A DNA stretch of 64,000 nt, taken from Synechococcus sp. CC9616 (lineage in GTDB: Bacteria > Cyanobacteriota > Cyanobacteriia > PCC-6307 > Cyanobiaceae). Every line of letters starts with the position of its first letter. The stretch's first letter is position 1. The notes under the pieces are model-generated. The model searched no databases. It had not been told where the DNA came from and saw only the letters and a list, made by a program, of their open reading frames with translations. The stretch lies in assembly GCF_000515235.1 (NCBI RefSeq), contig NZ_KI911558.1, forward strand, positions 1,607,769 to 1,671,768, written 5' to 3'. This document shows positions 27,065-36,156 of this stretch, piece by piece. A program made the translations under genes and the position numbers.

Positions 27065-28789
27065 GTGCTTCGACTCGAGCGCGTCAGCAAGATCTATCCA
27101 ACCGGTGAGGTGCTGCGTGATGTCACCTGGGAGGTCAAATCCGGAGACCGCATCGGCCTCGTTGGCGTCAATGGCGCCGGGAAATCCACGCAGTTACGCC
27201 TGATCGCAGGCCATGAGGAGCCCAGCAGCGGACAGGTGGTCCGCCAGGGAGATCCACGCATCGCTTACCTGCAGCAGGAATTCGATGTGGACCTCGATCG
27301 CACGGTGCGGCAGGAACTGTTCCAAGCCTTTGGCGAGGCCGCTGAGGTACTGAATCGCCAGAGGCAGGTTGAGGAGGCCATGGCTGGCGAGCGGGCCGCA
27401 GACGATCCCGATCACCTCGATGCCTTGATCCACGAACTGGGACAACTGCAGAACCGCTTCGAATCGCTGCATGGCTACGAGCTCGAGGCACGCATCGACA
27501 AGCTTCTGCCGACCATCGGATTCACGCCAGAGGCCGCTGAAAGGCCTGTTCGCGACTATTCCGGGGGCTGGCAGATGCGGATCGCCCTGGGCAAGATCCT
27601 GCTTCAGGATCCCGATCTGCTGCTGCTGGACGAGCCCACAAACCATCTGGACGTGGAAACGATCCAATGGCTTGAGGGGTATCTGCTGGAGCAGAGCGCT
27701 GCCCTGGTGGTGATCAGCCACGACCGGGCCTTCCTTGATCGGGTTTGCAATCAGATCGTGTCCACCGAACGGGGCATCTCACGCAGTTATCTGGGCAATT
27801 ACACAGTTCATCTGGAACAAAAGGCCCTGGAGAGGGAAGCCACCCAGGCGGCCTTCGATCGCCAGCAGAAGGAAATCGCCAGCCAGCAGGCTTACATCGA
27901 TCGCTTCCGAGCCAGCGCCACCCGCAGCACCCAGGCCAAGAGCCGGGAAAAACTGTTGGACAAGGTTGAACGCATTGATGCCCCGGTCGAAACCGTCTCC
28001 GGACCGAGCTTCCGCTTTCCGGAAGCCCCTCGCTCTGGTGCCCAGGTGGCCTTAATCGAGAACCTCACCCACAGCTACGGCGAGAAAATTCTGTTTCTGG
28101 ACGTAGCCCTCGAGGTGGAGCGGGGAGACCGGATCGCCTTCGTTGGTCCGAACGGAGCCGGCAAATCGACCCTGCTGCGGCTGGTGATGGACCTGGAAAA
28201 GCCTGATGAAGGCTTTGCCCGGCTTGGTGAGCACAACGTGGTGGCCCGTTATTTCGAGCAGAACCAGGCGGAAGCGCTGGACCTCGACAAAACCGTGATC
28301 GACATGATGTTTGAAGCGGTTCCGGACTGGACTCAGACCCAGGTGCGCTCGCTGTTGGGGAGCTTCTGCTTCAGCAACGACTCGGTGTTCAAGCAGGTGG
28401 GACAGCTGAGCGGCGGAGAGAAAGCTCGGCTTGCTCTCGCCCTGATGCTGCTCAGCCCCTGCAATCTGCTGGTGCTGGACGAACCCACAAACCACCTCGA
28501 CATCCCTGCCAAACAAATGCTGGAGGAAGCGCTTCAGGCGTATGAGGGGGCCGCTTTGTTGGTGTCCCACGACCGATATTTCATCTCCAGAGTGGCCAAC
28601 CGGATCGTTGAACTGCGCGATGGAGAGCTCGTGCTCTACCGGGGCGGATACGACTACTACCTCGAGAAGAAAGAGGAGGAAAGGCTGGCTGCCGATGAAC
28701 AACGCCTGGCCAACGAACGCGAAGAGAAGCGAAAAGCGAATCGCGCCAAGCAGAGAGACCGGAAAGACCGCCGCAAAAAGGCGGCATGA
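27065..28789 (+). CDS. ABC-F family ATPase (Uup/EttA-like, duplicated ABC domains)
   Basis: 574 aa, soluble, with two ATP-binding cassettes. First: Walker A GVNGAGKST, signature YSGGWQMR, Walker B LLLDEPTNHLD. Second: GPNGAGKST, LSGGEKARLAL and LVLDEPTNHLD. The linker between them (~residues 245-320) is charged and helical, as in ABC-F translation factors that bind the ribosomal E-site. The C-terminal tail is very basic (KANRAKQRDRKDRRKKAA). No transmembrane domains, so not a transporter. GTG start at 27065; an ATG at 27052 is in another frame. Confidence 0.9.
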   Translation: MLRLERVSKIYPTGEVLRDVTWEVKSGDRIGLVGVNGAGKSTQLRLIAGHEEPSSGQVVRQGDPRIAYLQQEFDVDLDRTVRQELFQAFGEAAEVLNRQRQVEEAMAGERAADDPDHLDALIHELGQLQNRFESLHGYELEARIDKLLPTIGFTPEAAERPVRDYSGGWQMRIALGKILLQDPDLLLLDEPTNHLDVETIQWLEGYLLEQSAALVVISHDRAFLDRVCNQIVSTERGISRSYLGNYTVHLEQKALEREATQAAFDRQQKEIASQQAYIDRFRASATRSTQAKSREKLLDKVERIDAPVETVSGPSFRFPEAPRSGAQVALIENLTHSYGEKILFLDVALEVERGDRIAFVGPNGAGKSTLLRLVMDLEKPDEGFARLGEHNVVARYFEQNQAEALDLDKTVIDMMFEAVPDWTQTQVRSLLGSFCFSNDSVFKQVGQLSGGEKARLALALMLLSPCNLLVLDEPTNHLDIPAKQMLEEALQAYEGAALLVSHDRYFISRVANRIVELRDGELVLYRGGYDYYLEKKEEERLAADEQRLANEREEKRKANRAKQRDRKDRRKKAA

Positions 28790-28902
28790 CTGGCGTCTGA
28801 CGACCTGGCAGGGGAAAACTTCACAGCAAATTAGGCAGGAAAACTCAATTTCCTTTACCCGTTTGTTTGGTGTGCATAGGCTGACAAAACCAATCCCTAG
28901 AC

Positions 28903-29079
28903 ATGATGAGCAAGGCGCATCGCTCAGGTTCAGGACAAGGTCCGAGGGGCCTGTCAGATCAGCACGACCAGACCTGGGATGCCGTGGAGACCTACTTCGA
29001 ATGCATCACCACCTGCTCCCTGAACGATGGTGATTGCATCACACGCTGTGTGGAGCAGCTGAGGGATTCCGAAGCCTGA
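28903..29079 (+). CDS. 58-aa protein with twin CX3C motif
   Basis: A short frame. The N-terminal third is flexible (Ser/Gly/Arg). The C-terminal part is a likely helical hairpin: TWDAVETYFECITTCSLNDG then DCITRCVEQL. Two CX3C pairs separated by six residues (C-X3-C-X6-C-X3-C) could form two disulfides or bind a metal. The frame is intact with a double ATG (28903 and 28906). Function unknown. Confidence 0.6.
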   Translation: MMSKAHRSGSGQGPRGLSDQHDQTWDAVETYFECITTCSLNDGDCITRCVEQLRDSEA

Positions 29080-29085
29080 TCGTGT

Positions 29086-30240
29086 TCAGGGACGACTAAG
29101 GGAGCTCATATCCACTGGCGTCAGGCTCACATCCAGAGTTGAGCCACCGCGTCGGACTGTGACGATGAGCGCATCACCGATACCACGCCGCTCAATCGCG
29201 CTCACCACAGCTGCGGGATCAGCCATCGAGGTGCCATCGATCGCCACAATCACGTCCTCTTCACGCAAGCCGGCAAGAGCAGCCGGTCCACCAGGCTGAA
29301 CCGAGCGGATCACCGCACCGGGTGGGATAGCAGCACCAGGCGTGGATGCGGGGACAGGCGAGAGACCGATGCCAATCATCGGATGACGGGCTCGTCCTGT
29401 TTCAACCAACTGCTTGGCGATCGCGCGTGCCCGGTTGATCGGAATGGCAAAGCCAAGGCCTGCCCCAGGCCCGGTGCGAACCAGGGTATTGATCCCGATC
29501 ACCTCGCCATCGGCGTTGAGCAACGGACCTCCTGAATTACCAGGGTTGATCGCTGCATCGGTCTGAATAAGATCAAGACGCTTCCCGGAAATCCCCAGCT
29601 GCGACACATTGCGGTTGAGATTGCTGACAATCCCGAGGGTGACAGTGTTTTCAAGGCCGAACGGGTTGCCGACGGCAATGGCCCAGTCGCCCACCTGCAG
29701 ACGATCGGAATTGCCAAGACTGGCCGTTGGCCAGGGCCCTTTGCCTTCAAGGCGCACGACAGCCAGGTCCGTGAGGGTGTCCTTGCCGACCACCCTTCCA
29801 GGGACCCGTCGCCCGTCAGCCAGACCCACCATGAGCTGATCGGCGTTGTCCACCACGTGGGCATTGGTCAGCAGCAAGCCCTGCGAATCGAAGAGAACGC
29901 CACTGCCCTGGCCTCGCTGCACCTGGGACGACGGCGCCCTTTCTCCCTTGAGACCGAAAAACTGGCGAAACATTGGATCCTGCAGCAGGGCAGGGGGAAG
30001 CCCGTAAACAGAGCTTGTTGGCATGCTGCGCGTGGTCTCAAGGGTCACCACAGCTGGACCGCTGCGCTGGACCGCCGCGGCCACAAAGGACTGCCGCGAC
30101 AACGCGGCGGTTGCTGGACGGGCGATGGCAGTCCGCAGCGGAGGCAACAGCTGAACCGAGGCACCACCCGCTGCCAGAAGACCAGCAGCAAGACAGCCGC
30201 GCAGGAGATTTCGGCGCAAAAAACGGCGGTTGAGAGGCAT
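29086..30240 (-). CDS. HtrA/Deg-family serine protease
   Basis: 384 aa from the ATG at 30240 (another ATG two codons upstream). The N-terminus has an RR-containing signal (NRRFLRRNLLRGCLAAGLLA), so it is likely exported or membrane-anchored. Catalytic triad: His128 in TNAHVVD, Asp158 in TDLAVVRL, Ser236 in GNSGGPL. A single PDZ domain at the C-terminus (VIRSVQPGGPAALAGLREED) matches cyanobacterial HhoA/HhoB/HtrA. Degrades or refolds damaged extracytoplasmic proteins. Its stop is 7 bp from the convergent 58-aa gene. Confidence 0.92.
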   Translation of the reverse strand: MPLNRRFLRRNLLRGCLAAGLLAAGGASVQLLPPLRTAIARPATAALSRQSFVAAAVQRSGPAVVTLETTRSMPTSSVYGLPPALLQDPMFRQFFGLKGERAPSSQVQRGQGSGVLFDSQGLLLTNAHVVDNADQLMVGLADGRRVPGRVVGKDTLTDLAVVRLEGKGPWPTASLGNSDRLQVGDWAIAVGNPFGLENTVTLGIVSNLNRNVSQLGISGKRLDLIQTDAAINPGNSGGPLLNADGEVIGINTLVRTGPGAGLGFAIPINRARAIAKQLVETGRARHPMIGIGLSPVPASTPGAAIPPGAVIRSVQPGGPAALAGLREEDVIVAIDGTSMADPAAVVSAIERRGIGDALIVTVRRGGSTLDVSLTPVDMSSLSRP

Positions 30241-30378
30241 CGGCATTCGGACGTGTTGATCGGACGCTACGCAGACCGGAACAGGGAAAAAAGACGGAGA
30301 ACCGTCAAATCTGTGACCGTGTGCAACCGGGGCCGGGCTTTGGCGATGATGGTGGTGTCGGACGAAGGGCCGCCCGCC

Positions 30379-30651
30379 ATGCTCAGCTCTCTGTTTCCCC
30401 TGCTCTATGGAGCGGTTTTCGTTGCCCTGCTCTGGCAGGCATTCCGCGTGATGAGCAAAGGGTTCCGAGCCGCTAGCGCACCACTAGATGGACCGCCTTC
30501 CTCAACGGGGGGAGACCGCACTGGCCAGGTCACCGTGCATCCGGAACTCCTTGATCAAGACGGTCGCATCACGGAAGAGGATCTGCTCACGGTCCGCTTC
30601 AGCAGCGATGACGACTCGGCTGGACCAGGCTCGGGACCGGGCGCCGAATAA
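30379..30651 (+). CDS. DUF2973 family membrane protein
   Basis: 90 aa from the ATG at 30379; the frame is open further upstream but that part is a shadow of the htrA promoter region. One N-terminal transmembrane helix (LFPLLYGAVFVALLWQAFRVM), then TGQVTVHPELLDQDGRITEEDLLTVRF, the conserved block of cyanobacterial DUF2973. Function unknown. Divergent from htrA and followed by the 127-aa gene at 30710 on the same strand. Confidence 0.75.
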   Translation: MLSSLFPLLYGAVFVALLWQAFRVMSKGFRAASAPLDGPPSSTGGDRTGQVTVHPELLDQDGRITEEDLLTVRFSSDDDSAGPGSGPGAE

Positions 30652-30709
30652 ATTAGGGAGTCGGTGCCTAGAAAAGCACCATCCCGGAACTGTTGAGAGG
30701 CCCCACCGA

Positions 30710-31093
30710 GTGGATCAGAGAACACGCATCGTCGCAGCGGTGATCAAGAGCCTGAAACTCCCGCCCCGCTTCCGGTTGCGGCTGCTCAAGGAGGATCCTG
30801 TACGGCTGGAACTGAGCCTCACGCCGGCCTACGGCAAAGACCCAATCCAGGTGGGCCTCGTGGAATCGTTGGATCTGGTGGCGCGCCGTGATCGCGAAGG
30901 TCGCATCCCTCGCGATCTGCAAGGCACTTGGGACTGGACCGTGCGCCATGGACAGGTCAACACCGGAGGCTGGAATCCCTACCTGAAGGAAGCCCTGCAA
31001 ACCATGTTCGAAACAGGATTGCCAGCGATCGTGTTCGAAGAGCTCACCGGCGAGGAGTACCACCCGGTGGATGGCACCCGCCACGTGCGCTGA
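30710..31093 (+). CDS. Conserved hypothetical protein (127 aa)
   Basis: The protein-like part starts at GTG 30710 (DQRTRIVAAVIKSLKLPP). The body is soluble with beta-rich segments: RLRLLKEDPVRLELSLTPAY, LQGTWDWTVRHGQVNTGGWN and EELTGEEYHPVDGTRHVR. No motif of known catalysis. The composition and sense-strand codon use match the core genome, so it is likely a conserved picocyanobacterial protein. It lies 58 bp after the DUF2973 gene. Confidence 0.55.
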   Translation: MDQRTRIVAAVIKSLKLPPRFRLRLLKEDPVRLELSLTPAYGKDPIQVGLVESLDLVARRDREGRIPRDLQGTWDWTVRHGQVNTGGWNPYLKEALQTMFETGLPAIVFEELTGEEYHPVDGTRHVR

Positions 31094-31179
31094 AGCATGT
31101 GAAGGCGTGCAAACCACTACAGCGCCGACCGAGATTCGCGATCTAAAACGGAGTGATTGCGGCCTTTAAGAAAGTCTTC

Positions 31180-31284
31180 ATGGCCAACCTCTCGTTCACT
31201 CCCGGTCCGCTGATCTCACTGCTGACAGCCTTCGGCGCGATCAGCAGTTTGCTGTTACTTGGCGTGCTCAACCTCGTTCACTGA
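31180..31284 (+). CDS. Possible 34-aa single-pass membrane peptide
   Basis: Short frame: MANLSFTPGPL, a hydrophobic helix (ISLLTAFGAISSLLLLGVLN), and a Val-His end. It sits between the 127-aa gene and hrpB with about 87 bp of upstream space. It resembles the small single-helix subunits common in photosynthetic membranes, but it does not match any I know. It could be a chance frame. Confidence 0.35.
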   Translation: MANLSFTPGPLISLLTAFGAISSLLLLGVLNLVH

Positions 31285-31325
31285 TCAGATCCTCTGAAAC
31301 AAGATCACTGCTGTAGCGAGTCGGC

Positions 31326-33842
31326 TTGACGGCCTTTCCGATCGAATCGCTGTTGCCACATCTCTGTGAGCAGCTCAGGCCCGGCAGCACCGTGTTGTTG
31401 CAGGCTCCGCCCGGCGCAGGAAAAACCACCCGTGTGCCGCTGGCTCTGCTGGGGGCGCTCGGTCCGATGGGCAAAGCCGCACCGATCCAAGGAGACATCT
31501 GGATGGTGGAGCCCAGGAGACTGGCCGTTCGGGCTGCTGCTGAACGCCTGGCGGACAGCCTGAATGAACCGGTGGGACATCGGATCGGCTTCGCGATCCG
31601 CGGGGAACGCCGTCGCTCGGCGCAAACCCGCATCGAAGTGCTGACCGATGGCCTGTTCCTCAGGCGCCTGCAGGCCGATCCGGCTCTGGAAGGCGTTCAG
31701 TGCGTGCTGTTCGATGAATTCCACGAACGTCGACGCGACGCCGACCTGGGGCTGGTGTTGCTCCGTGAGGCGCGACCGTTGCTGCGACCGGACCTCGCCG
31801 TGATGCTGATGTCCGCCACGCTTGATCTGTCGGACCTCAGACAACGTCTGCCAGAGGCCTCCGTTCTTGAAAGTGAGGGTCGCTGTTTCCCCGTGAAAAC
31901 GGTGCACCAGCCCCCCCGCCTGCAGGAGTCACTGCCCCGGCAGGTGCTGCGAGCGATCGAAAGCCATGCTCTCTCGCTGCCCGACGGAAGCGGCGTGCTG
32001 GTGTTTCTACCTGGAATGGCAGAGATCCATCGGTGCCGCGATCTGCTGCAGCGAACGGACAGCCTTGTGGATTGGAGTGTGGTGTGTCTGCACGGCCAGC
32101 TGCCTCTGGAGGAACAGTGCAGGGCCCTGCAGGGCTGTGATCGCCACCACTGCGGGCAACTCATCCTGGCCAGTGCCATCGCCGAAAGTTCAATCACCCT
32201 CAGCGGGGTACGGCTCGTGATCGACAGCGGTCTCAGTCGACAACTGCGCTACGACCCAAGCAGCGGAATGGAGGGCCTCGAGACCGTCCCGGCCAGCCTC
32301 GCCAGCGCGGATCAGCGTCGCGGACGCGCAGGCCGTCAGGGTCCTGGACGCTGCATTCGCCTGTGGTCGCCGGCCAACCAACAGCGGCGGCCACAGTTCA
32401 GCCCCCCGGAGCTCGGGCTGGCCGATCCCCAACCGGTTGTTCTGGAACTGGCGACATGGGGGTGCGGCCTTGGAGACGATCTGCCCTGGCTGGATCCGCC
32501 TCCGCGGCCTGCTCTGATCAACGGCCGCGATCAACTGATCGCGCTGAAGGCACTGGAGCCTGATGGCAGGCTCAATGCACGTGGTCAGATGCTGGGACGG
32601 CTCGGGGTTCACCCCCGACTGGCGTTGCTGATGCTGGAGGCACGACGCTGCGGAATGCCAGAACTGGGCTGCGATCTCGCCGCCATCCTCAGCGAGCGGG
32701 ACCCACTGCCCTGGCGTGATGTCGGCTGCGACCTCGCAGCCCGTCTTGAGGCCATGCGTCAGCAGAAGCAGTTGGCTGCTCTCCGGCTGCTCAGCCGGCA
32801 ACTGCATCGACAACTGGACAAGCTGCCCCAAGAGCGCGACGACCGCCAGCCCGAGATCTCCGCAGCTGAACTCATCCTCAAGGCATTCCCTGAATGGCTG
32901 GCATTAAAACGATCGGACCGACCTGGACGCTTCCAACTCCGCCAAGGACGCGGTGCCCGTCTTGACGAACAGGACCCGCTGATCAATGCCGAGGCCCTGG
33001 CGGTGGCACGCCTGGACCTGGGACAGCGCGACACCAGGATTCAACTGGCACTCCCTCTCAGCCGCAGCACTGTTGATCGATTGGCGGACGAGGAGGGGAG
33101 CTGGGAAGACCTTCTCAGCTGGGACGAGCAGTGCCAGCGAATCCGCTCAGAGCGGACACTGAACCTCGGCGCCCTGACGCTGCGCCGTGCACCCCAGCCA
33201 GCACCAGACGGGCAGGAGTGCCGCGATCTGATCATCGAACGCCTGCAACGGGGCGGCACGCTGGAGGTGCTGAGCTGGTCCCCAGCGGCAGTGCAGCTAC
33301 GCAGACGCCTGGATCTTGCTTATCGACAGTTGGGATCACCCTGGCAACCGAAGGATCCCGACGTCTTGCTGGCCACGCTGTCCAGTTGGCTCGGGGATGC
33401 CCTTGAGGGTTGTCAAAGCTGGAACAATCTCGATGCCACCGCTTTGGAACATGCTCTCTGGGGGTCGCTGGATTGGTCGCAACGGGAGGAATTGGAGCGA
33501 CTGCTTCCCACGCGCCTGTTGATTCCAAGCGGTCGATCCGCGCAACTGACCTACGAAGAGGATGGGCAGATCGTGCTGGCCGTGAAATTGCAGGAAATGT
33601 TTGGCTGTGAAACGGGCCCGACCGTTCTGCTGGGACAGCTGCCAGTGACCGTGGAACTGCTCTCCCCTGCAGGACGCCCCCTACAGAGAACGTGTGATCT
33701 ATCGGGTTTCTGGCATGGCAGTTACGCCAGTGTTCGCAAGGAGATGCGAGGGAGATATCCAAAACATCCATGGCCGGAGCAGCCCTGGGCAGCCCAGGCA
33801 ACGGCGGGCACGAAGCGGCAGAGTGGACGCATGAAAGCCTGA
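31326..33842 (+). CDS. hrpB: ATP-dependent helicase HrpB
   Basis: 838 aa DEAH/RHA-type helicase. Walker A LLQAPPGAGKTTRVPLAL near residue 25, DExH box LFDEFHERRRDADLGL, motif III LMSATLD, and motif VI DQRRGRAGRQGPG. HrpB-specific C-terminal domains include GWDHGSYA-like GFWHGSYASVRKEMRGRYPK followed by HPWPEQPW. The role in bacteria is poorly defined (RNA or DNA remodelling). TTG start at 31326 gives MTAFPIESLLPHL, a good match to the family N-terminus. Confidence 0.92.
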   Translation: MTAFPIESLLPHLCEQLRPGSTVLLQAPPGAGKTTRVPLALLGALGPMGKAAPIQGDIWMVEPRRLAVRAAAERLADSLNEPVGHRIGFAIRGERRRSAQTRIEVLTDGLFLRRLQADPALEGVQCVLFDEFHERRRDADLGLVLLREARPLLRPDLAVMLMSATLDLSDLRQRLPEASVLESEGRCFPVKTVHQPPRLQESLPRQVLRAIESHALSLPDGSGVLVFLPGMAEIHRCRDLLQRTDSLVDWSVVCLHGQLPLEEQCRALQGCDRHHCGQLILASAIAESSITLSGVRLVIDSGLSRQLRYDPSSGMEGLETVPASLASADQRRGRAGRQGPGRCIRLWSPANQQRRPQFSPPELGLADPQPVVLELATWGCGLGDDLPWLDPPPRPALINGRDQLIALKALEPDGRLNARGQMLGRLGVHPRLALLMLEARRCGMPELGCDLAAILSERDPLPWRDVGCDLAARLEAMRQQKQLAALRLLSRQLHRQLDKLPQERDDRQPEISAAELILKAFPEWLALKRSDRPGRFQLRQGRGARLDEQDPLINAEALAVARLDLGQRDTRIQLALPLSRSTVDRLADEEGSWEDLLSWDEQCQRIRSERTLNLGALTLRRAPQPAPDGQECRDLIIERLQRGGTLEVLSWSPAAVQLRRRLDLAYRQLGSPWQPKDPDVLLATLSSWLGDALEGCQSWNNLDATALEHALWGSLDWSQREELERLLPTRLLIPSGRSAQLTYEEDGQIVLAVKLQEMFGCETGPTVLLGQLPVTVELLSPAGRPLQRTCDLSGFWHGSYASVRKEMRGRYPKHPWPEQPWAAQATAGTKRQSGRMKA

Positions 33843-33933
33843 TTCGCGGATCACTAATTCGGGTATCCGCAATCACTGGCAACAAATCTCCAACCTTTGT
33901 TACATTTGCCTCAACCCAACGGTTCTTCAACCC

Positions 33934-34080
33934 ATGTCCGACAACACTCAGGCCCGCTTCGGTTTCGTGAACTTCGCAGAGACCTGGAACGGCCGCCTCG
34001 CCATGCTCGGTTTCGTGATCGGCCTCGGCACTGAACTGCTCACCGGCCAGGGAATCCTGTCCCAGGTTGGCCTCGGCTGA
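33934..34080 (+). CDS. hli: High-light-inducible protein (HLIP/Scp)
   Basis: 48 aa. Contains the single chlorophyll-binding helix of the family: FVNFAETWNGRLAMLGFVIG with ExxNGRxAM-type ligand residues, then GLGTELLTGQG. HLIPs bind chlorophyll and carotenoid and protect photosystems or assembly intermediates under excess light. It is followed at once by a strong terminator, so it is a monocistronic, probably stress-regulated unit. Confidence 0.92.
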   Translation: MSDNTQARFGFVNFAETWNGRLAMLGFVIGLGTELLTGQGILSQVGLG

Positions 34081-34127
34081 TCAGCTTCTGGTCCGACAGA
34101 AGTCTGTTTCATTCAAAACAGCACAAG

Positions 34128-34157
34128 ACCTCATCGGATTTTCGGTGAGGTTTTTTT
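34128..34157 (+). terminator. Rho-independent terminator after hli
   Basis: Inverted repeat ACCTCAtCGGATTTTCGGTGAGGT at 34128-34151 followed by seven T (34151-34157). It lies 48 bp after the hli stop on the same strand. Confidence 0.8.
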
Positions 34158-34220
34158 GTGGCGAATTCCCCAACCGAATCCCACCAACGATGCTTCAAAG
34201 TGGTGGGTGGCACCTCAAGG

Positions 34221-34403
34221 ATGAGCTTGGCACCGCTTTACGTTCAGAACCGACGCGATGGATCCAGGCTGCTGAGCAGTGCGCTTGTGATCTTCTGCGT
34301 CGCCCTGACCCAAAGCCACCGATCCTGGGGGGGAGCATTGGCTGTGATCAGCGGTTTGGTCTGTCTTTACTGGGGCTTCGCATACCGTCGCCTTGATCGC
34401 TGA
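34221..34403 (+). CDS. Small membrane protein upstream of xseA
   Basis: 60 aa from the ATG at 34221. The GTG at 34158 is unlikely because it directly follows the hli terminator's T-run. It has LYVQNRRDGSRLLSSALVIFCVAL, then GALAVISGLVCLYWGFAYRR: two hydrophobic helices joined by a polar loop. Its end overlaps the xseA start by 11 bp, so it is probably first in an xseA-xseB-DUF2834 operon. Function unknown. Confidence 0.5.
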   Translation: MSLAPLYVQNRRDGSRLLSSALVIFCVALTQSHRSWGGALAVISGLVCLYWGFAYRRLDR

Positions 34404-35556
34404 CCCAATCCCGACCTATTCAGTCTGCGAGCTGAACTCGGCCATTGGCAGCCTGCTGGAACGGGGTTTTGCACCGCGCTTCCTGGTTGAGTGCAGTGTC
34501 TCAAAACCCCAGTTGAAGAAAGGCCATCTCTGGCTCACCCTCACCGATGGTGACGCCACGATTTCAGGGGTTGTCTGGGCATCAAAGCTGAAACAACTGA
34601 ACTATCGCCCCGTGGATGGTGATGGGGTGATTGTTGTCGGAAAACTGAATTTCTGGACCGCTCGGGCCAGTCTCAACGTGCAAGTGCTGGACATCCGTCC
34701 CAGCCTCACAACGGTGTTGCGGCAGTTTGAAACCGTTCGAGCACGCCTGCTGGACGCCGGCCTGCTTGATGCAGACCGAAAACAGCCACTGCCGCAGCAA
34801 CCCAGAACCGTGGCAATCCTCACCAGCGTGCCGAGCTCTGCGCTGGCGGACATGCTGCGCACAGCGCGGGAACGCTGGCCGATGACGACACTGATCGTCG
34901 TGCCGATCCCGGTTCAGGGACCCGTGGCAGACCAGATCCGGGAAACCCTTGCCGCTCTGAGCGCTCGCCATCAGGACTTGCAGCTGGATGCTCTTGTTCT
35001 GGCCAGGGGTGGCGGCAGTCGTGAAGATCTTGCGGTCTTCGACGATGAAGGGCTCTGCCGTGATCTGGCGGCTTGTCCACTGCCGGTCGTGACCGGGCTG
35101 GGACATGAGGACGATCTCACGGTGGCGGATCTGGTTGCAGACCATCGCGCCGCCACGCCGACCGCCGCCATGGTCAGCTTGCTGCCCGATCGCCAGGAGG
35201 CATTGAGGGGGCTGCAGCAGCGCAGGCAGAGCCTGCACAATCAAGTCCAAAACAGGATCTCTCGGGAACAGCAACGCCTCGCGGACAAACGCCTTCAACT
35301 GGCCGAGCAGGCACCAGAGCGCGCCTTTCTACACCTGAAACAGGAGCTGTCCCACAGACAGCGGCTGCTGCAGGCGCTTTCACCCCAACGATGGCTCAAA
35401 CGGGGACTGGCCATTGTGAGCGACGCGGAGGGGGCCACGATCAGTTCGGTTCAGGATGCAGCTGCTGGAGATCAGCTGATCATTCAGCTTCAAGATGGTG
35501 CTCTCGATACCCGCGTGAACGCTGTTCTCCCATCTTCTGTTAGCCCTAACCCATGA
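34393..35556 (+). CDS. xseA: Exodeoxyribonuclease VII large subunit
   Basis: 387 aa. Catalytic subunit of exonuclease VII, degrading single-stranded DNA. N-terminal OB-fold (PRFLVECSVSKPQLKKGHLWLTL... and GDGVIVVGKLNFWTARASLN), then the catalytic domain with AILTSVPSSALADM, LDALVLARGGGSREDLAVFDD and the GLGHEDDLTVADLVADHRAATPT block. C-terminal coiled coil for small-subunit binding (QQRRQSLHNQVQNRISREQQ). TTG start at 34393, overlapping the small membrane gene. Overlaps xseB by four bases. Confidence 0.93.
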   Translation: MIADPIPTYSVCELNSAIGSLLERGFAPRFLVECSVSKPQLKKGHLWLTLTDGDATISGVVWASKLKQLNYRPVDGDGVIVVGKLNFWTARASLNVQVLDIRPSLTTVLRQFETVRARLLDAGLLDADRKQPLPQQPRTVAILTSVPSSALADMLRTARERWPMTTLIVVPIPVQGPVADQIRETLAALSARHQDLQLDALVLARGGGSREDLAVFDDEGLCRDLAACPLPVVTGLGHEDDLTVADLVADHRAATPTAAMVSLLPDRQEALRGLQQRRQSLHNQVQNRISREQQRLADKRLQLAEQAPERAFLHLKQELSHRQRLLQALSPQRWLKRGLAIVSDAEGATISSVQDAAAGDQLIIQLQDGALDTRVNAVLPSSVSPNP

Positions 35557-35807
35557 GCAAAAGCCTCAGCACCCAACTGAAGAGCTGGCGTAAGGATGCT
35601 GCAACGCTCAGCTACGAGGAATCACTGACCGCGCTCGATCTGTTGCTGGAAGAACTGCAAAACGATGCGGTGCCGCTGGCAGATCTTCAACAGCACTATC
35701 TTCGAGGCCAGATTTATCTCGAGCGCTGCGAAGGCCTGCTGCTCAAGGCCGAACAGAACGTGGTGCAGCTCAATCCCGACACCCTCGAACCTCTTGATGA
35801 TGCGTAA
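35553..35807 (+). CDS. xseB: Exodeoxyribonuclease VII small subunit
   Basis: 84 aa helical protein with the XseB pattern LSYEESLTALDLLLEELQND, then ADLQQHYLRGQIYLERCEGLL. Caps the coiled coil of XseA. Starts with an ATGA overlap on the xseA stop, showing translational coupling, and its own 3' end overlaps the DUF2834 gene by 11 bp. Confidence 0.92.
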   Translation: MSKSLSTQLKSWRKDAATLSYEESLTALDLLLEELQNDAVPLADLQQHYLRGQIYLERCEGLLLKAEQNVVQLNPDTLEPLDDA

Positions 35808-36156
35808 AGCCCTTCCCTGGATCTATCTGCTGCTCGCTGTCCTGGGCGCTGTTCTTCCCTGGCGAGCGAACCTCGAGTTCATCGCAGAGAGCGGTCAGAC
35901 CTTTGATCTGCAACGCTTCATCAACGATGCCAATGTCACAGCCGCTTCACGCTCCCTCTCGGCGGATCTCCTCATTGGTGCCTCAGCGGTGAGCATCTGG
36001 ATCTGCACGGAAGGGATCCAGCAGAAGATTCGGGGCTGGTGGGTTGCGATCCTGATGAGCTTTGGAATCGCATTCGCCTGCGGTGCGCCCTTTTTTCTAT
36101 TTCTGCGCGAATGGCAGTTGCAAGGACGCGTTCAGGATTCCGATTCTGCATCTTGA
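35797..36156 (+). CDS. DUF2834 family membrane protein
   Basis: 119 aa from the ATG at 35797 (second ATG at 35800). Three predicted helices: ALPWIYLLLAVLGAVLPW, LSADLLIGASAVSIWICTE and GWWVAILMSFGIAFACGAPFFLF. The arrangement and PWR..LEFI sequence match DUF2834. Function unknown. It overlaps xseB and, convergently by 25 bp, the zinc-ribbon gene. Confidence 0.75.
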   Translation: MMRKALPWIYLLLAVLGAVLPWRANLEFIAESGQTFDLQRFINDANVTAASRSLSADLLIGASAVSIWICTEGIQQKIRGWWVAILMSFGIAFACGAPFFLFLREWQLQGRVQDSDSAS

